Shown piece after piece: positions 53,223 through 61,988 of a DNA stretch of 64,000 nucleotides. A model generated the notes under the pieces. That model made no database searches and was not told the origin of the DNA. It saw nothing but the letters and a program-made list of their open reading frames with translations. Numbering within the stretch: the stretch's first letter is position 1; the number at the start of each line of letters is the position of its first letter. This DNA is from Cryobacterium levicorallinum (GTDB lineage Bacteria; Actinomycetota; Actinomycetes; Actinomycetales; Microbacteriaceae): contig NZ_SOFE01000036.1 of NCBI RefSeq assembly GCF_004402405.1, forward strand, positions 1-64,000, written 5' to 3'. A program made the position numbers and the translations under genes.

Positions 53223-54206
53223 ATGACTCCACTGTTCCGCGACGATGACCGAACCCTTACATTGCCCATGCAGGGGGCGTCGCGCTCGAGCCTGGTCGGG
53301 CGGCTGCACGCGCCCATGAATCAACTACGTGCGCGCGCTCCCTGGAGCCGACGTTCGGTCGACTCCTCAGAATCGGCACGGGGCGTCGCAGCAGCGGGAG
53401 TATCCGCTCCCGAACAGACAAACATCCCAGCGCTGGCCACCCTGGAAGGCCGCAACGTCTCAGCGTGGTTCGGTGAACGCCAAGTGCTCGACCGAGTGTC
53501 ACTTACCATGCCGGCCGGTGTCATTACCTCGTTGATCGGCCCATCAGGCTGCGGAAAATCCACGTTTCTGCGCATCCTGAATCGCATGCACGAGCTTGTG
53601 CCATCGGCCAGCCTCGCTGGAGAGGTGCTCCTCGACGGTGAGGACATCTACAACGCAGAACGCAAGCTCGTTGATGCCAGGAAGAGCATCGGTATGGTCT
53701 TTCAGAAACCAAACCCGTTCCCGTCGATGTCCATCTACGACAACGTGATTGCGGGCCTGACTCTCACCGGTACCAGGGCATCGAGTGCCGAAAAGGACTA
53801 CCTCGTTGAAAGTTGCCTCACCAAGGCCGGGTTATGGAAGGAGGTGCGAGACCGACTCCGCTCGCCGGGAAGCGGGTTGTCCGGCGGACAGCAGCAACGC
53901 TTGTGCATTGCCCGATCACTGGCGGTTACCCCGCGCATCCTGCTGATGGACGAACCGTGTTCCGCGCTCGACCCGACGTCGACCCGGGTGATCGAAGAGA
54001 CCATGCTGGAGCTCGCTCAGGAGGTCACGATCGTGATTGTGACGCACAATATGCAGCAGGCGCAGCGGGTATCGCAGAATTGCGCCTTCTTTCTGGCTGC
54101 CCAGGGCACGCCCGGTGGCATCGTGGAGCACGGTCCCACCGACGCCATGTTCGGTGACCCGATCGACAGCCGCACCGCCGACTACGTCAACGGTCGGTTT
54201 GGATAA
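53223..54206 (+). CDS. pstB: Phosphate ABC transporter ATP-binding protein PstB, extended
   Basis: This 327-residue ATPase has Walker A GPSGCGKST, the PstB-specific RILNRMHELVPSASLAGEV and FQKPNPFPSMSIYDNV, signature LSGGQQQRLCIARSL and Walker B LLMDEPCSALDP. A non-homologous N-terminal stretch of about 75 residues (Arg/Ser-rich) precedes the domain; PstB is usually about 255 residues. It closes the operon, 79 bases after the sortase-like gene. ATG 53223 is chosen; GTG 53217 is possible. Confidence 0.93.
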   Translation: MTPLFRDDDRTLTLPMQGASRSSLVGRLHAPMNQLRARAPWSRRSVDSSESARGVAAAGVSAPEQTNIPALATLEGRNVSAWFGERQVLDRVSLTMPAGVITSLIGPSGCGKSTFLRILNRMHELVPSASLAGEVLLDGEDIYNAERKLVDARKSIGMVFQKPNPFPSMSIYDNVIAGLTLTGTRASSAEKDYLVESCLTKAGLWKEVRDRLRSPGSGLSGGQQQRLCIARSLAVTPRILLMDEPCSALDPTSTRVIEETMLELAQEVTIVIVTHNMQQAQRVSQNCAFFLAAQGTPGGIVEHGPTDAMFGDPIDSRTADYVNGRFG

Positions 54207-54223
54207 CCAGCCGGTTTCTGGCT

Positions 54224-54263
54224 GCGGCAAGCGGATGCCGGCGGGCGGGCATCCGCTTGCCGC
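54224..54263. terminator. Bidirectional terminator after pstB and the MarR gene
   Basis: GCGGCAAGCGGATGCC (54224-54239) pairs perfectly with GGCATCCGCTTGCCGC (54248-54263), a 16-bp stem with an 8-base loop, between converging genes. Confidence 0.85.
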
Positions 54264-54296
54264 GCGTGCAGCAAACGGCCGCGCTGGCGCCGGCGC

Positions 54297-54788
54297 TTAG
54301 TCGAAGTCGAGGCTCAACTTGCGCAGCAGGCCGGCCAGGCGCTCCTGGTCGCTCACCGAGAGGGTCGCGAGCAGAGCAGCCTCGGCTTCGACCAGCCGGG
54401 TGATCGCGGCGTCCACTCGGCTGAGGCCGGCGGGCGTCATGCCCACCAGGATTCCGCGACCGTCGTTCGGTGCGGAGCGGCGCTTCACGAGCCCGCGTTC
54501 GACGAGCCCGTCGATGCGGTTCGTCATGGTGCCGCTTGAGACCAGGGTCTGCTGCAGCAGGGCCTTCGGGCTGAGCTCAAAGGGACTGCCGGCCCGGCGC
54601 AGGGCCGACAATACGTCGAATTCCCAGGACGCGAGCTCCGAACGGGAGAATGCGGTACGGCGGGCACGGTCGAGATGCTTGGACAGCCGGGCGACGCGGC
54701 TGAGCACCTGCAGCGGCGCGAAGTCGAGATCGGGCCGTTCACGCAGCCACGAATCAACGATTCGATCGACTTCATCATGGCCAGGCAT
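54297..54788 (-). CDS. MarR family transcriptional regulator
   Basis: This 163-residue winged-helix regulator has the MarR core LASWEFDVLSALRRAGSPFELSPKALLQQTLVSSGTMTNRIDGLVERGLVKRRSAPNDGRGILVGMTPAG. MarR proteins bind inverted repeats near their own or neighbouring promoters, often releasing on a phenolic or other small ligand. It stands alone: no efflux gene adjoins it. GGAG lies close upstream of ATG 54788. Confidence 0.93.
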   Translation of the reverse strand: MPGHDEVDRIVDSWLRERPDLDFAPLQVLSRVARLSKHLDRARRTAFSRSELASWEFDVLSALRRAGSPFELSPKALLQQTLVSSGTMTNRIDGLVERGLVKRRSAPNDGRGILVGMTPAGLSRVDAAITRLVEAEAALLATLSVSDQERLAGLLRKLSLDFD

Positions 54789-54910
54789 TGCTCCATTATC
54801 CCGCTTACCGGGTGCTTTCTTCGCCCAGAGGCCTCCTGCAGGTGCCAGCGGTGCATGCTGGCCGCCGGAATCTGGCAGACTTGACAGGTTGCTGGCCCCG
54901 GTCAGCATGG

Positions 54911-54982
54911 TCCGCCATAGTGTAACGGCAGCACGGCAACCTTTGGAGTTGTTCGGTCCAGGTTCGAATCCTGGTGGCGGAG
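54911..54982 (+). tRNA. tRNA-Gln (anticodon TTG)
   Basis: The acceptor arms TCCGCCA (54911-54917) and TGGCGGA (54975-54981) pair, with G as discriminator base. Anticodon stem GCAAC/GTTGT encloses the loop CTTTGGA with anticodon TTG at 54943-54945. The T arm GGTTCGAATCC is canonical. CCA is not encoded. It lies directly before glmU. Confidence 0.97.
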
Positions 54983-55017
54983 CCCTCACTTTCTTCACCA
55001 AATGCGTTAGGAATCCT

Positions 55018-56457
55018 GTGACAGACGCCCGCCTCGCCATCATCGTGTTGGCCGCCGGCCAGGGCACCCGCATGAAGTCCAGCCTGCCGAAGCTGCTGCA
55101 TCCGCTGGCCGGGGTGCCCATCGTCAGTCACGTTCTCGCGACCGCGCGCGCACTGGACGCCGCCCACGTCATCACCGTCGTGCGGCACGAGCGCGACCTG
55201 CTCGCCGCTGTCGTCGCGCAGGACCTGCCGGAGAGCACCATCATCGACCAGGACGAGATTCCCGGCACCGGTCGTGCCGTCGAGCAGGCCGTCGCCGCGC
55301 TTCCTGCGGGCTGGGACGGTGACGTGCTCGTCATTAACGGTGACGTGCCGCTGCTGAACGCCTCCACGCTCGCCTCCTTCATCGCCTCGCACCGTACCGG
55401 TGCCGCCGCCGGCACCGTACTCTCCGCCTACCCCGACGATGCGACCGGCTACGGCCGCATCATCCGCTCGGTCGAGGGTGTTTTCGACCGCATCGTCGAG
55501 CAAAAAGATGCGACGGATGCCGAATTGGCCGTCACCGAGATCAACGCCGGTGTCTACCTGTTTGGCCTGGCCGAGCTGCGCAAACAGCTCGCGCAGCTCA
55601 CCACCGCGAACGCGCAGGGTGAGAAGTACCTCACCGATGTGATCGAACTGCTGCGCCGGGCCGGCTCCGAGGTGAGCGCCGTTCCCGTCGCCGATGCCTG
55701 GATCGTCGCCGGCATCAACGACCGCGCCCAGCTCGGCGACACCGCGCAGAAGCTCAACGCCCTGATCGTGCGCGGCTGGCAGCTGGCCGGCGTGACCGTG
55801 CAAGACCCGGCCACGACCTGGATCGACCTTAAGGCCGTGCTCGCAGCCGACGTCACTCTGCTGCCGGGCACCCAGATTGAGGGAGCCACCGTCGTGGCCA
55901 CCGGCGCCATCGTGGGCCCGGACACGACCTTGCGCGACTGCGAAATCGGCGAAGGCGCGCGCGTCAACCGTACAGACGCGACCCTCGCGGTGATCGAGGC
56001 CGGGGCATCCGTCGGCCCGTTCTCATATCTGCGCCCGAACACAGTGCTCGGTGCCGATGGCAAGATCGGTGCCTTCGTCGAGACCAAAAACGCCCAGATC
56101 GGCGCGGGCAGCAAGGTTCCGCACCTGAGCTACGTTGGCGATGCCACGGTCGGGGTCGAATCCAATATCGGCGCCGGAACAATATTCGCCAACTATGACG
56201 GAGTGGCCAAACACCACTCGGCGATCGGGTCGCACGTGCGCACCGGGTCGCACAACGTGTTCGTCGCCCCGATTACAATTGGAGACGGGGCGTATACGGG
56301 GGCTGGCACGGTCGTTCGCAAAAACGTTCCGGCCGGCGCTTTGGCCATTAACGTGGCCCCGCAACGCAATATGGACGGCTGGGCCGAGACCAACCGGGCC
56401 GGCACAGCTGCGGCGACAGCAGCCGCAGCGAGCAGCACCACAGAGACTGGAGAATAA
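55018..56457 (+). CDS. glmU: Bifunctional N-acetylglucosamine-1-phosphate uridyltransferase/glucosamine-1-phosphate acetyltransferase
   Basis: This 479-residue enzyme makes UDP-GlcNAc for peptidoglycan. The N-terminal uridyltransferase has AAGQGTRMKSSLPKLLHPLAG; the C-terminal half is a left-handed beta helix with hexapeptide repeats (GAFVETKNAQIGAGSKVPHLSYVGDATVG). A short Ala/Thr tail follows. The GTG start 55018 lies just after tRNA-Gln; prs follows directly after the stop, a common actinobacterial pair. Confidence 0.97.
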   Translation: MTDARLAIIVLAAGQGTRMKSSLPKLLHPLAGVPIVSHVLATARALDAAHVITVVRHERDLLAAVVAQDLPESTIIDQDEIPGTGRAVEQAVAALPAGWDGDVLVINGDVPLLNASTLASFIASHRTGAAAGTVLSAYPDDATGYGRIIRSVEGVFDRIVEQKDATDAELAVTEINAGVYLFGLAELRKQLAQLTTANAQGEKYLTDVIELLRRAGSEVSAVPVADAWIVAGINDRAQLGDTAQKLNALIVRGWQLAGVTVQDPATTWIDLKAVLAADVTLLPGTQIEGATVVATGAIVGPDTTLRDCEIGEGARVNRTDATLAVIEAGASVGPFSYLRPNTVLGADGKIGAFVETKNAQIGAGSKVPHLSYVGDATVGVESNIGAGTIFANYDGVAKHHSAIGSHVRTGSHNVFVAPITIGDGAYTGAGTVVRKNVPAGALAINVAPQRNMDGWAETNRAGTAAATAAAASSTTETGE

Positions 56458-57435
56458 GTGTCGGAAATCAAGACCAGCGGCGACAAACGACTAGTACTGG
56501 TTTCGGGGCGAGCACACCCGCAGCTCGCTCTCGATATCGCCACGGAGCTTGGTTCTGAGCTGCTCCACACCGACGCACGTACTTTCGCCAACGGCGAACT
56601 GTACGCCCGGTTCGACGAGAGCGTGCGCGGCTCGGATGCCTTCGTCATCCAGTCGCACACCGCGCCGATCAACGAATGGCTGATGGAACAGCTCATCATG
56701 GTCGACGCCCTCAAGCGTGCCTCGGCCAAGCGCATCACGGTGGTCGCGCCGTTCTACCCCTATGCCCGCCAGGACAAAAAGGGCCGCGGTCGCGAGCCGA
56801 TCTCGGCCCGCCTCGTCGCCGACCTGTTCAAGGTCGCCGGCGCCGACCGCATCATGTCGATCGACCTGCACGCGGCCCAGATTCAGGGCTTCTTCGACGG
56901 CCCCGTTGACCACCTGTTCGCGATGCCGGTGCTGCTCGAGCACTTCCGCGAGAAGCTCGACCCGGCCACCCTCACCGTAGTCTCGCCCGACATGGGTCGC
57001 GTGCGCGTCGCTGACATCTGGAGCGACCGCCTCGGTGTGCCGCTGGCCATCATCCACAAGCGTCGCGACCCGCTCGTGCCGAACCGCGTCTCCGTGCACG
57101 AGATCGTCGGCCAAGTCAGCGGCCGCGTCTGCCTGCTCGTTGACGACATGATCGACACCGGACGCACCATCGCCCTGGCCGCCGAAGCCCTCCGTGAGGC
57201 CGGCGCCATCGGCGTTGTCGTCGCCGCGACCCACGCCGTGTTCAGCGACCCGGCCGTCGACATGCTGCAGAACCCGGCCATCAGCGCCGTCGTCGTGACC
57301 GACACGCTGCCGATCCCGCCGGAGAAGCGCTTCCCCACCCTGACCGTGCTGCCGATCGCTCCGCTGCTCGCGCGCGCGATCCATGAGGTCTTCGACGAGG
57401 GTTCGGTCACCTCGATGTTCGACGGTGCCGCGTAG
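56458..57435 (+). CDS. prs: Ribose-phosphate pyrophosphokinase
   Basis: This 325-residue enzyme makes PRPP from ribose 5-phosphate and ATP. It has YPYARQDKKGRGREPISARLVADL (regulatory flexible region), DLHAAQIQGFFDGPVDHL and the PRPP loop LVDDMIDTGRTI. GTG 56458 follows the glmU stop with no gap; GGAG sits in the end of glmU. A strong hairpin terminator follows. Confidence 0.97.
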   Translation: MSEIKTSGDKRLVLVSGRAHPQLALDIATELGSELLHTDARTFANGELYARFDESVRGSDAFVIQSHTAPINEWLMEQLIMVDALKRASAKRITVVAPFYPYARQDKKGRGREPISARLVADLFKVAGADRIMSIDLHAAQIQGFFDGPVDHLFAMPVLLEHFREKLDPATLTVVSPDMGRVRVADIWSDRLGVPLAIIHKRRDPLVPNRVSVHEIVGQVSGRVCLLVDDMIDTGRTIALAAEALREAGAIGVVVAATHAVFSDPAVDMLQNPAISAVVVTDTLPIPPEKRFPTLTVLPIAPLLARAIHEVFDEGSVTSMFDGAA

Positions 57436-57461
57436 GTTTCACGCGCCTGACGGGCTGATCT

Positions 57462-57493
57462 CGGGAGGCGGTGGCTGCGGCCATTGCCTCCCG
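57462..57493 (+). terminator. Rho-independent terminator after prs
   Basis: CGGGAGGCGGTGGC (57462-57475) pairs with GCCATTGCCTCCCG (57480-57493) with two G-U wobbles across a TGCG tetraloop, then TTCTATT follows. Confidence 0.85.
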
Positions 57494-57824
57494 TTCTATT
57501 AACGGCGTTAAGTGCGCCAACAACGGATGCTGCCTGCTGCGTTTCGCAGAGATTCGCGCGTTTTCCGTGCCCCGCCTCGAGCATTGGGCAGTACATGGGG
57601 CCGAAGGTAGCATCTCGTGGCGGCTGCCTCGACGAGCCGTGAGTTTTGATCGCCGAGCCGTGAGTTCGCGGCCGTTTTGCGTCATTTTCGGGTCAGAACT
57701 CACGGCTCGGCAACCAAGTTCCGACGGATGCTGCAGCAGGCATCCGTTTCACCCAGCGCGGGAGTTCCGCCGCTGCGCGGGAGGCCGAACTCCCGCGCAC
57801 TGGCGCAAGTCCTGCGCAGCGCAG
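57494..57824. repeat. Non-coding stretch with inverted and dispersed repeats
   Basis: No gene is seen in these bases. GCCGAGCCGTGAGTTC (57652-57667) has its exact reverse complement at 57696-57711, a 16-bp stem with a 28-base loop; a third copy of its core lies at 57633-57645. At 57793-57812 is the second, inverted copy of the 20-mer found at 12518-12537, within a run of GAACTCCCGCG-type motifs. Confidence 0.65.
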
Positions 57825-58190
57825 CTAGGTGCGGGTGGCGGGGGCCAGCTGGCGCGGCGCGGCGGGGATGATGCCGAGCGGCGTGACGAAAGTGTCGCGC
57901 TCGTTCTGGTCGATCGCATAACACTGCCAGCCGAATCCGCCGGGTCCGGTCAGGTCGAAGCGGGCATCGAAGTCGACGGCGAAGGGATAGTACTGGGCCA
58001 CCGCGGCCACGCAGGCGTTGGCCGCGGTGTCGGAGGCGACCCGCATGGTCGTGAGCACGCCCGGCACCACCAGGGCAATGAGCCCGAGCACGACAGCGAC
58101 CCGCAAAATTGCGGTGAAGTGCTTGCCGCGCAGCGGACGGTAGTTGTCGTTCGGCTCGTAACCGGAGAGCTCGGGGTGGTTGTCAGTCAT
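57825..58190 (-). CDS. Small membrane protein, unknown function
   Basis: This 121-residue protein has one membrane helix near residues 27-50 (FTAILRVAVVLGLIALVVPGVLTTM) and an extracytoplasmic part with two Cys residues (VASDTAANACVAAVAQYYPF...GGFGWQCYAIDQ) that may form a disulfide. The N-terminal ELSGYEPNDNYRPLRGKHF is hydrophilic. No known family recognised; similar short proteins occur beside gnd in Microbacteriaceae, from memory. The region upstream holds the gnd terminator. Confidence 0.65.
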   Translation of the reverse strand: MTDNHPELSGYEPNDNYRPLRGKHFTAILRVAVVLGLIALVVPGVLTTMRVASDTAANACVAAVAQYYPFAVDFDARFDLTGPGGFGWQCYAIDQNERDTFVTPLGIIPAAPRQLAPATRT

Positions 58191-58242
58191 GGGGAGTCCA
58201 AGTATTCCAGACGTGGGTGTGAAGCGACCCGGGTAGACAAAA

Positions 58243-58283
58243 CGGCCGGCAGCATCCGTTATATAAGTGGATGCTGCCGGCCG
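58243..58283 (-). terminator. Rho-independent terminator after gnd
   Basis: CGGCCGGCAGCATCC (58243-58257) pairs with GGATGCTGCCGGCCG (58269-58283), a 15-bp stem with an 11-base AT-rich loop, followed on the minus strand by TTTTGTCT. Confidence 0.88.
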
Positions 58284-58297
58284 GCAGAACTGCGGGC

Positions 58298-59755
58298 CTA
58301 GTGAGTCGACGCTTCCGTGGCGATCTCGCTGCGGTCGCCCGACCACAGCGTGTGGAAGGTGCCGGGCATGTCTACGCGGTGGTAGGTGTGCGCGCCGAAG
58401 AAGTCGCGCTGTCCCTGCACGAGCGCGGCCGGAAGGCGTTCGCTCGCGAGCGAGTCGAAGTAGCTCAGGCTCGAACCGAAACCGGGAACCGGGATGCCCG
58501 ACAGTGCGGCGGTCGAGACGACGCGGCGCCACGCGGCTTCACCGGAGGCAATGGCCTCGGCGAAGTACGGGTCGACGAGCAGGCTCGGGATGGACGGGTC
58601 GTTGTTGTAGGCATCGACGATGCGGTTGAGGAACTGGGCCCGAATGATGCAACCGCCGCGCCAGATGGTGGCGATGGCGCCTTTGTCGATGTTCCAGCCG
58701 TACTTCTTGGCTCCGGCGATGATCGCGTCGAAACCCTGCGCGTAGGCAACAATCTTCGAGGCGTAGAGCGCCTGGCGCACGTCTTCCTGAAAGGTGTGAC
58801 CGACCACGGCGATCTCGGGGCGAGCCGTGAGGGTGGCGCGCACGGGGCCGCGCTGTTCCGGGTGGCTGGACACGGCGCGAGCGAAGACGGCTTCGGCGAT
58901 TCCGCCGACGGGAACGCCGAGGTCGAGCGAGTTCTGCACGGTCCAGACGCCCGTTCCCTTCGAGCCGGCCTCGTCGAGAACGACGTCGATGAACGGGGCT
59001 CCGGTCTTGGCGTCAACCTGACGCAGAATCTCGGCGGTGATTTCGATGAGGTAGCTGTTGAGCTCCCCGTCGTTCCAATCGGTGAAGACGTCGGCGATGG
59101 CTTCGGGGGAGTGCCCGCCGACCTTGCGGAGCAGGTCGTAAGCCTCGGCGATGAGCTGCATGTCGGCATATTCGATGCCGTTGTGGATCATCTTGACGAA
59201 GTGACCGGCACCGTCGGTGCCGATGTGGGTGACGCAGGGCACACCGTCGACGACGGCGGCAATGGATTCGAGGATCGGGCCGAGGGTTTTGTACGCCTCG
59301 ACGGAACCGCCGGGCATGATGCTCGGGCCGTTGAGAGCGCCCTCTTCGCCACCGGAGATGCCGGCGCCGACGAAGTTGATGCCCTTGGCGCTCTGCTCCT
59401 TCTCGCGACGGATGGTGTCGGTGAATTCGGCGTTGCCGCCGTCGACGATGATGTCGCCGGGTTCGAACAGCTCGGAGAGCTGGGTAATGACGGCGTCGGT
59501 TCCCTTACCGGCCTGCACCATGATGATTGCGGTGCGCGGCTTGGTGAGCGAGGCGACGAAGTCGGCGATGTTCTCGGAGGCGACGAAGTTCGCTTCCGGG
59601 TGTTCGGTCGTGAGTAGGCGGGTTCGCTCAGGGGAGCGGTTGTACACGGCGACCGTGTTTCCCTCGCGGCCGGCGAGGTTACGGGCGAGGTTCGAGCCCA
59701 TCACCGCCAGTCCGACGACACCAATATTTGCCTGCGCTGCACGGGACTCTGACAC
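58298..59755 (-). CDS. gnd: 6-phosphogluconate dehydrogenase (decarboxylating)
   Basis: This 485-residue enzyme of the oxidative pentose phosphate pathway makes ribulose 5-phosphate, CO2 and NADPH. The NADP motif is GVVGLAVMGSNLARNLA with R in VYNRSPERT favouring NADP. IVDGGNAEFTDTIRR, GAGISGGEEGAL (substrate serine loop) and KMIHNGIEY (catalytic Lys) are present. Its length matches the long dimeric class. A hairpin with T-run lies downstream. Confidence 0.97.
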   Translation of the reverse strand: MSESRAAQANIGVVGLAVMGSNLARNLAGREGNTVAVYNRSPERTRLLTTEHPEANFVASENIADFVASLTKPRTAIIMVQAGKGTDAVITQLSELFEPGDIIVDGGNAEFTDTIRREKEQSAKGINFVGAGISGGEEGALNGPSIMPGGSVEAYKTLGPILESIAAVVDGVPCVTHIGTDGAGHFVKMIHNGIEYADMQLIAEAYDLLRKVGGHSPEAIADVFTDWNDGELNSYLIEITAEILRQVDAKTGAPFIDVVLDEAGSKGTGVWTVQNSLDLGVPVGGIAEAVFARAVSSHPEQRGPVRATLTARPEIAVVGHTFQEDVRQALYASKIVAYAQGFDAIIAGAKKYGWNIDKGAIATIWRGGCIIRAQFLNRIVDAYNNDPSIPSLLVDPYFAEAIASGEAAWRRVVSTAALSGIPVPGFGSSLSYFDSLASERLPAALVQGQRDFFGAHTYHRVDMPGTFHTLWSGDRSEIATEASTH

Positions 59756-59843
59756 GTTTTCTCCTTTGGGACTGTATTGAACAGGCCACTGTCAAGGTTA
59801 TCCCACGAGGCTGCTTCACCCCGCATTCACGGGTCAGTGGGGA

Positions 59844-59882
59844 TCTGGCGGGAGGCTCACTCGGCCGGTTTTCCCTCCCAGA
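59844..59882 (-). terminator. Possible terminator after the mutarotase gene
   Basis: TCTGGCGGGAGG (59844-59855) can pair with CCTCCCAGA (59874-59882) with a small bulge. It lies 45-80 bases after the mutarotase stop and is a weak candidate. Confidence 0.4.
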
Positions 59883-59926
59883 TGGAACTCATCTCGTTGA
59901 AGGAATGCGCCCTGAAGTGGGCCGGT

Positions 59927-60814
59927 TCAGCGGTCCACGCTGATCGTAACGTTGAGCACGTGGCTGGCGCCCGGGCCGAGCGTCTGAGTGCTCTCACGAA
60001 TATTCCCTGATTCGAAGCAAACCATCTTCTTCCAGCCGTCATCCTGGAAGTCATCAAACTCGCGGGCGATTCTTGCTCCGGGATTCCACAGTACAGAACT
60101 CAAACCATTCGACGTGATGCGAGTGTTCCTGCCCGCATCGCTTATCGTGACCGGGTCGGTCAATCCCTGATAAACCCTGGATATCTCATCGCCGACGATC
60201 GTGGGCCCAGACCGGCGCAGGTCGGCTGGGGCCGCCGAGATGAAGGGTGCACCCTCCAACCCGTGAAAGCTCACTGCCCGCAAGTCCCTGATCGCGAAGT
60301 AGGTGTGCAGCATCTCCTCGAAGCTGAAGGCCTGCAGCCCTGTGTTTGTGACCTTCAGGCTGAGCTGCAGTTCCCGGCCAACGGTCACGGAGTAGGTGGC
60401 CGTGAAACTGTGCGGCCAATGCGATGAACGATCGTCAGCTCGGCTGGCCAACTGAAACACCGCGGTCACGGATTCGCTGCTGAGGTTGCTCCCCAAGTAA
60501 TCCCACGCTGACTGCCGGGCAAACCCGTGTTGAGGAGCGAATGTGTCCTCAGATGGCGTGCCGAACCACGGGAAACAAACCGGTATTCCGCCGCGCAGCG
60601 GTGTGATGCCATCGAAGCTGGTGGTCTCGCTCATCCAAAGTACGTCGGGGGCGGCCGCTGATGGCTTCCACGAGGTCACGTGTGCACCGTGGAGGTAAAT
60701 TGTTGCGCACGCGCCTAAAGCCTCAACCGTCAGTTCGAGCAGTCCGTGCTGGTCGCGACCCAATTGTGCACTGGGCGTTGGTGCTGAGGGAGTCTTCTTC
60801 TTCAATCGCATCAT
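59927..60814 (-). CDS. D-hexose-6-phosphate mutarotase-like (aldose 1-epimerase family) protein
   Basis: This protein of about 295 residues interconverts sugar anomers. It has TPLRGGIPVCFPWFG near the middle, the catalytic His in QHGFARQSAWD, and the Glu region VCFESGNIRE. The hydrophobic core starts with LTVEALGACATIYLHGAHV. The family includes YeaD-type hexose-6-phosphate mutarotases. AAGGA lies directly before the tandem ATG codons (60814 and 60811). It is divergent from a FadR/GntR regulator that precedes a sugar ABC operon, so the locus handles a sugar. Confidence 0.87.
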   Translation of the reverse strand: MMRLKKKTPSAPTPSAQLGRDQHGLLELTVEALGACATIYLHGAHVTSWKPSAAAPDVLWMSETTSFDGITPLRGGIPVCFPWFGTPSEDTFAPQHGFARQSAWDYLGSNLSSESVTAVFQLASRADDRSSHWPHSFTATYSVTVGRELQLSLKVTNTGLQAFSFEEMLHTYFAIRDLRAVSFHGLEGAPFISAAPADLRRSGPTIVGDEISRVYQGLTDPVTISDAGRNTRITSNGLSSVLWNPGARIAREFDDFQDDGWKKMVCFESGNIRESTQTLGPGASHVLNVTISVDR

Positions 60815-61012
60815 TCCTTCGAACGTTTCAGAAGAGGGGAGTGCTGTGCTCTGCGTTTGGTCTCGCGCGGCTGTCCGTCGAACAGCGTCACGACATGCGA
60901 TGGCGCGTCGCCCGAGCCTCCACAGAAGCCAAACGTGATTGTTGCACCAGTGCTCCGCGAGCAGAAGCATATCTATCGCCAACGAAACACCTCTACAGGA
61001 TATCATTCGGTC

Positions 61013-61795
61013 ATGAGTGAAGACAGGAACGACGAGCGGGTTGATGCTAGCGAGACCGTAACCTCCGGACTGCATGCACGAGTTGTCGATGCCTTGGGAC
61101 TATGGGTTTGCGGGCAGGAGGTTCCCGCTGGGACTGTCATGAAGATCGAGGAAATGGAACGCGAGTACAAGGCCTCTCGATCGGTCGTTCGCGAAGCGGT
61201 TCGCGTGCTCGAATCCATGGGCCTGGTCGCCTCCCGTCGGCGGGTCGGGGTGCGTGTCTGCCCGCCCAGCGACTGGAACCTTTTCGACCCACAGGTAATC
61301 CGATGGCGCTTGGCCTCTCGCACCAGAGTGACGCAGCTGCGTTCCCTCACGGAGCTGCGAGTTGCCATTGAACCGGAGGCCGCTCGGTTGGCGGCGATTC
61401 GTTCCCCGCTCACAAATGCCAGCGACCTCATGGGACTCGCCGGCCAACTATGGGCAGCGGGGGAGGGGGGAGATGGTGAGCTTTTCCTTGACCTTGACAC
61501 GCGATTCCATGCGCTTGTTCTGGCGAGTTCAGGTAACGAGATGTTCGCCAAGCTCAGCTCCGTGGTCGGCGAAGTGCTGGCTGGGCGCACCCACTACGGG
61601 TTGATGCCGAACAGCCCCCATGCCGAGGCCCTGCAGCTCCACGTCGATGTGGCCTCGGCGATTCAGAGGGGTGCTCCCGAGGCGGCGCAAGGGGCGATGT
61701 TCGCGATTATGAAGCGGACTATGGACGAAATGGCCAAGATATGGGAGTCACCGGTTCAAACAGGGGATTTCATAGCCACGGAACCACATATCTAA
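61013..61795 (+). CDS. FadR/GntR family transcriptional regulator
   Basis: This 260-residue regulator has an N-terminal GntR winged helix (residues 15-85; EMEREYKASRSVVREAVRVLESMGLVASRRRVGVRV) and a C-terminal FCD ligand domain with the acidic/His metal pattern (RVAIEPEAARLAA, DTRFHALVLASSGN, LHVDVASAIQRG). Such regulators sense sugar acids or related ligands. It lies before a sugar ABC importer operon and divergent from the mutarotase, so both are likely targets. ATG 61013 is preceded by AGGA at a longish 14 bases. Confidence 0.92.
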   Translation: MSEDRNDERVDASETVTSGLHARVVDALGLWVCGQEVPAGTVMKIEEMEREYKASRSVVREAVRVLESMGLVASRRRVGVRVCPPSDWNLFDPQVIRWRLASRTRVTQLRSLTELRVAIEPEAARLAAIRSPLTNASDLMGLAGQLWAAGEGGDGELFLDLDTRFHALVLASSGNEMFAKLSSVVGEVLAGRTHYGLMPNSPHAEALQLHVDVASAIQRGAPEAAQGAMFAIMKRTMDEMAKIWESPVQTGDFIATEPHI

Positions 61796-61806
61796 AGATA
61801 ATATTG

Positions 61807-61835
61807 TTGTCGAAAATCTCTTGCATAAGTATGTT
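61807..61835 (+). promoter_or_regulatory. Candidate promoter of the sugar ABC importer operon
   Basis: TTGTCG (61807-61812) and TATGTT (61830-61835) are separated by 17 bases in an AT-rich stretch directly after the regulator gene. Confidence 0.35.
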
Positions 61836-61857
61836 CTTTCGTAATAGGGTCTGTTGA

Positions 61858-61885
61858 AGAGGTCAGGGCTTTCGATCTGACCTCT
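61858..61885 (+). promoter_or_regulatory. Hairpin in the importer operon leader
   Basis: AGAGGTCAG (61858-61866) pairs perfectly with CTGACCTCT (61877-61885) over a 10-base loop. Without a T-run it may be an operator for the neighbouring regulator or a weak terminator of its gene. Confidence 0.45.
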
Positions 61886-61988
61886 GATCGACCACGCGAT
61901 TGACTTCGACCAAGGGATGAGACATGCCGAGACCCCGACAAACAGCTTCATTCCTCGTTGCGGGGCAGCGGCGCGCGAGTGGGCGCAG

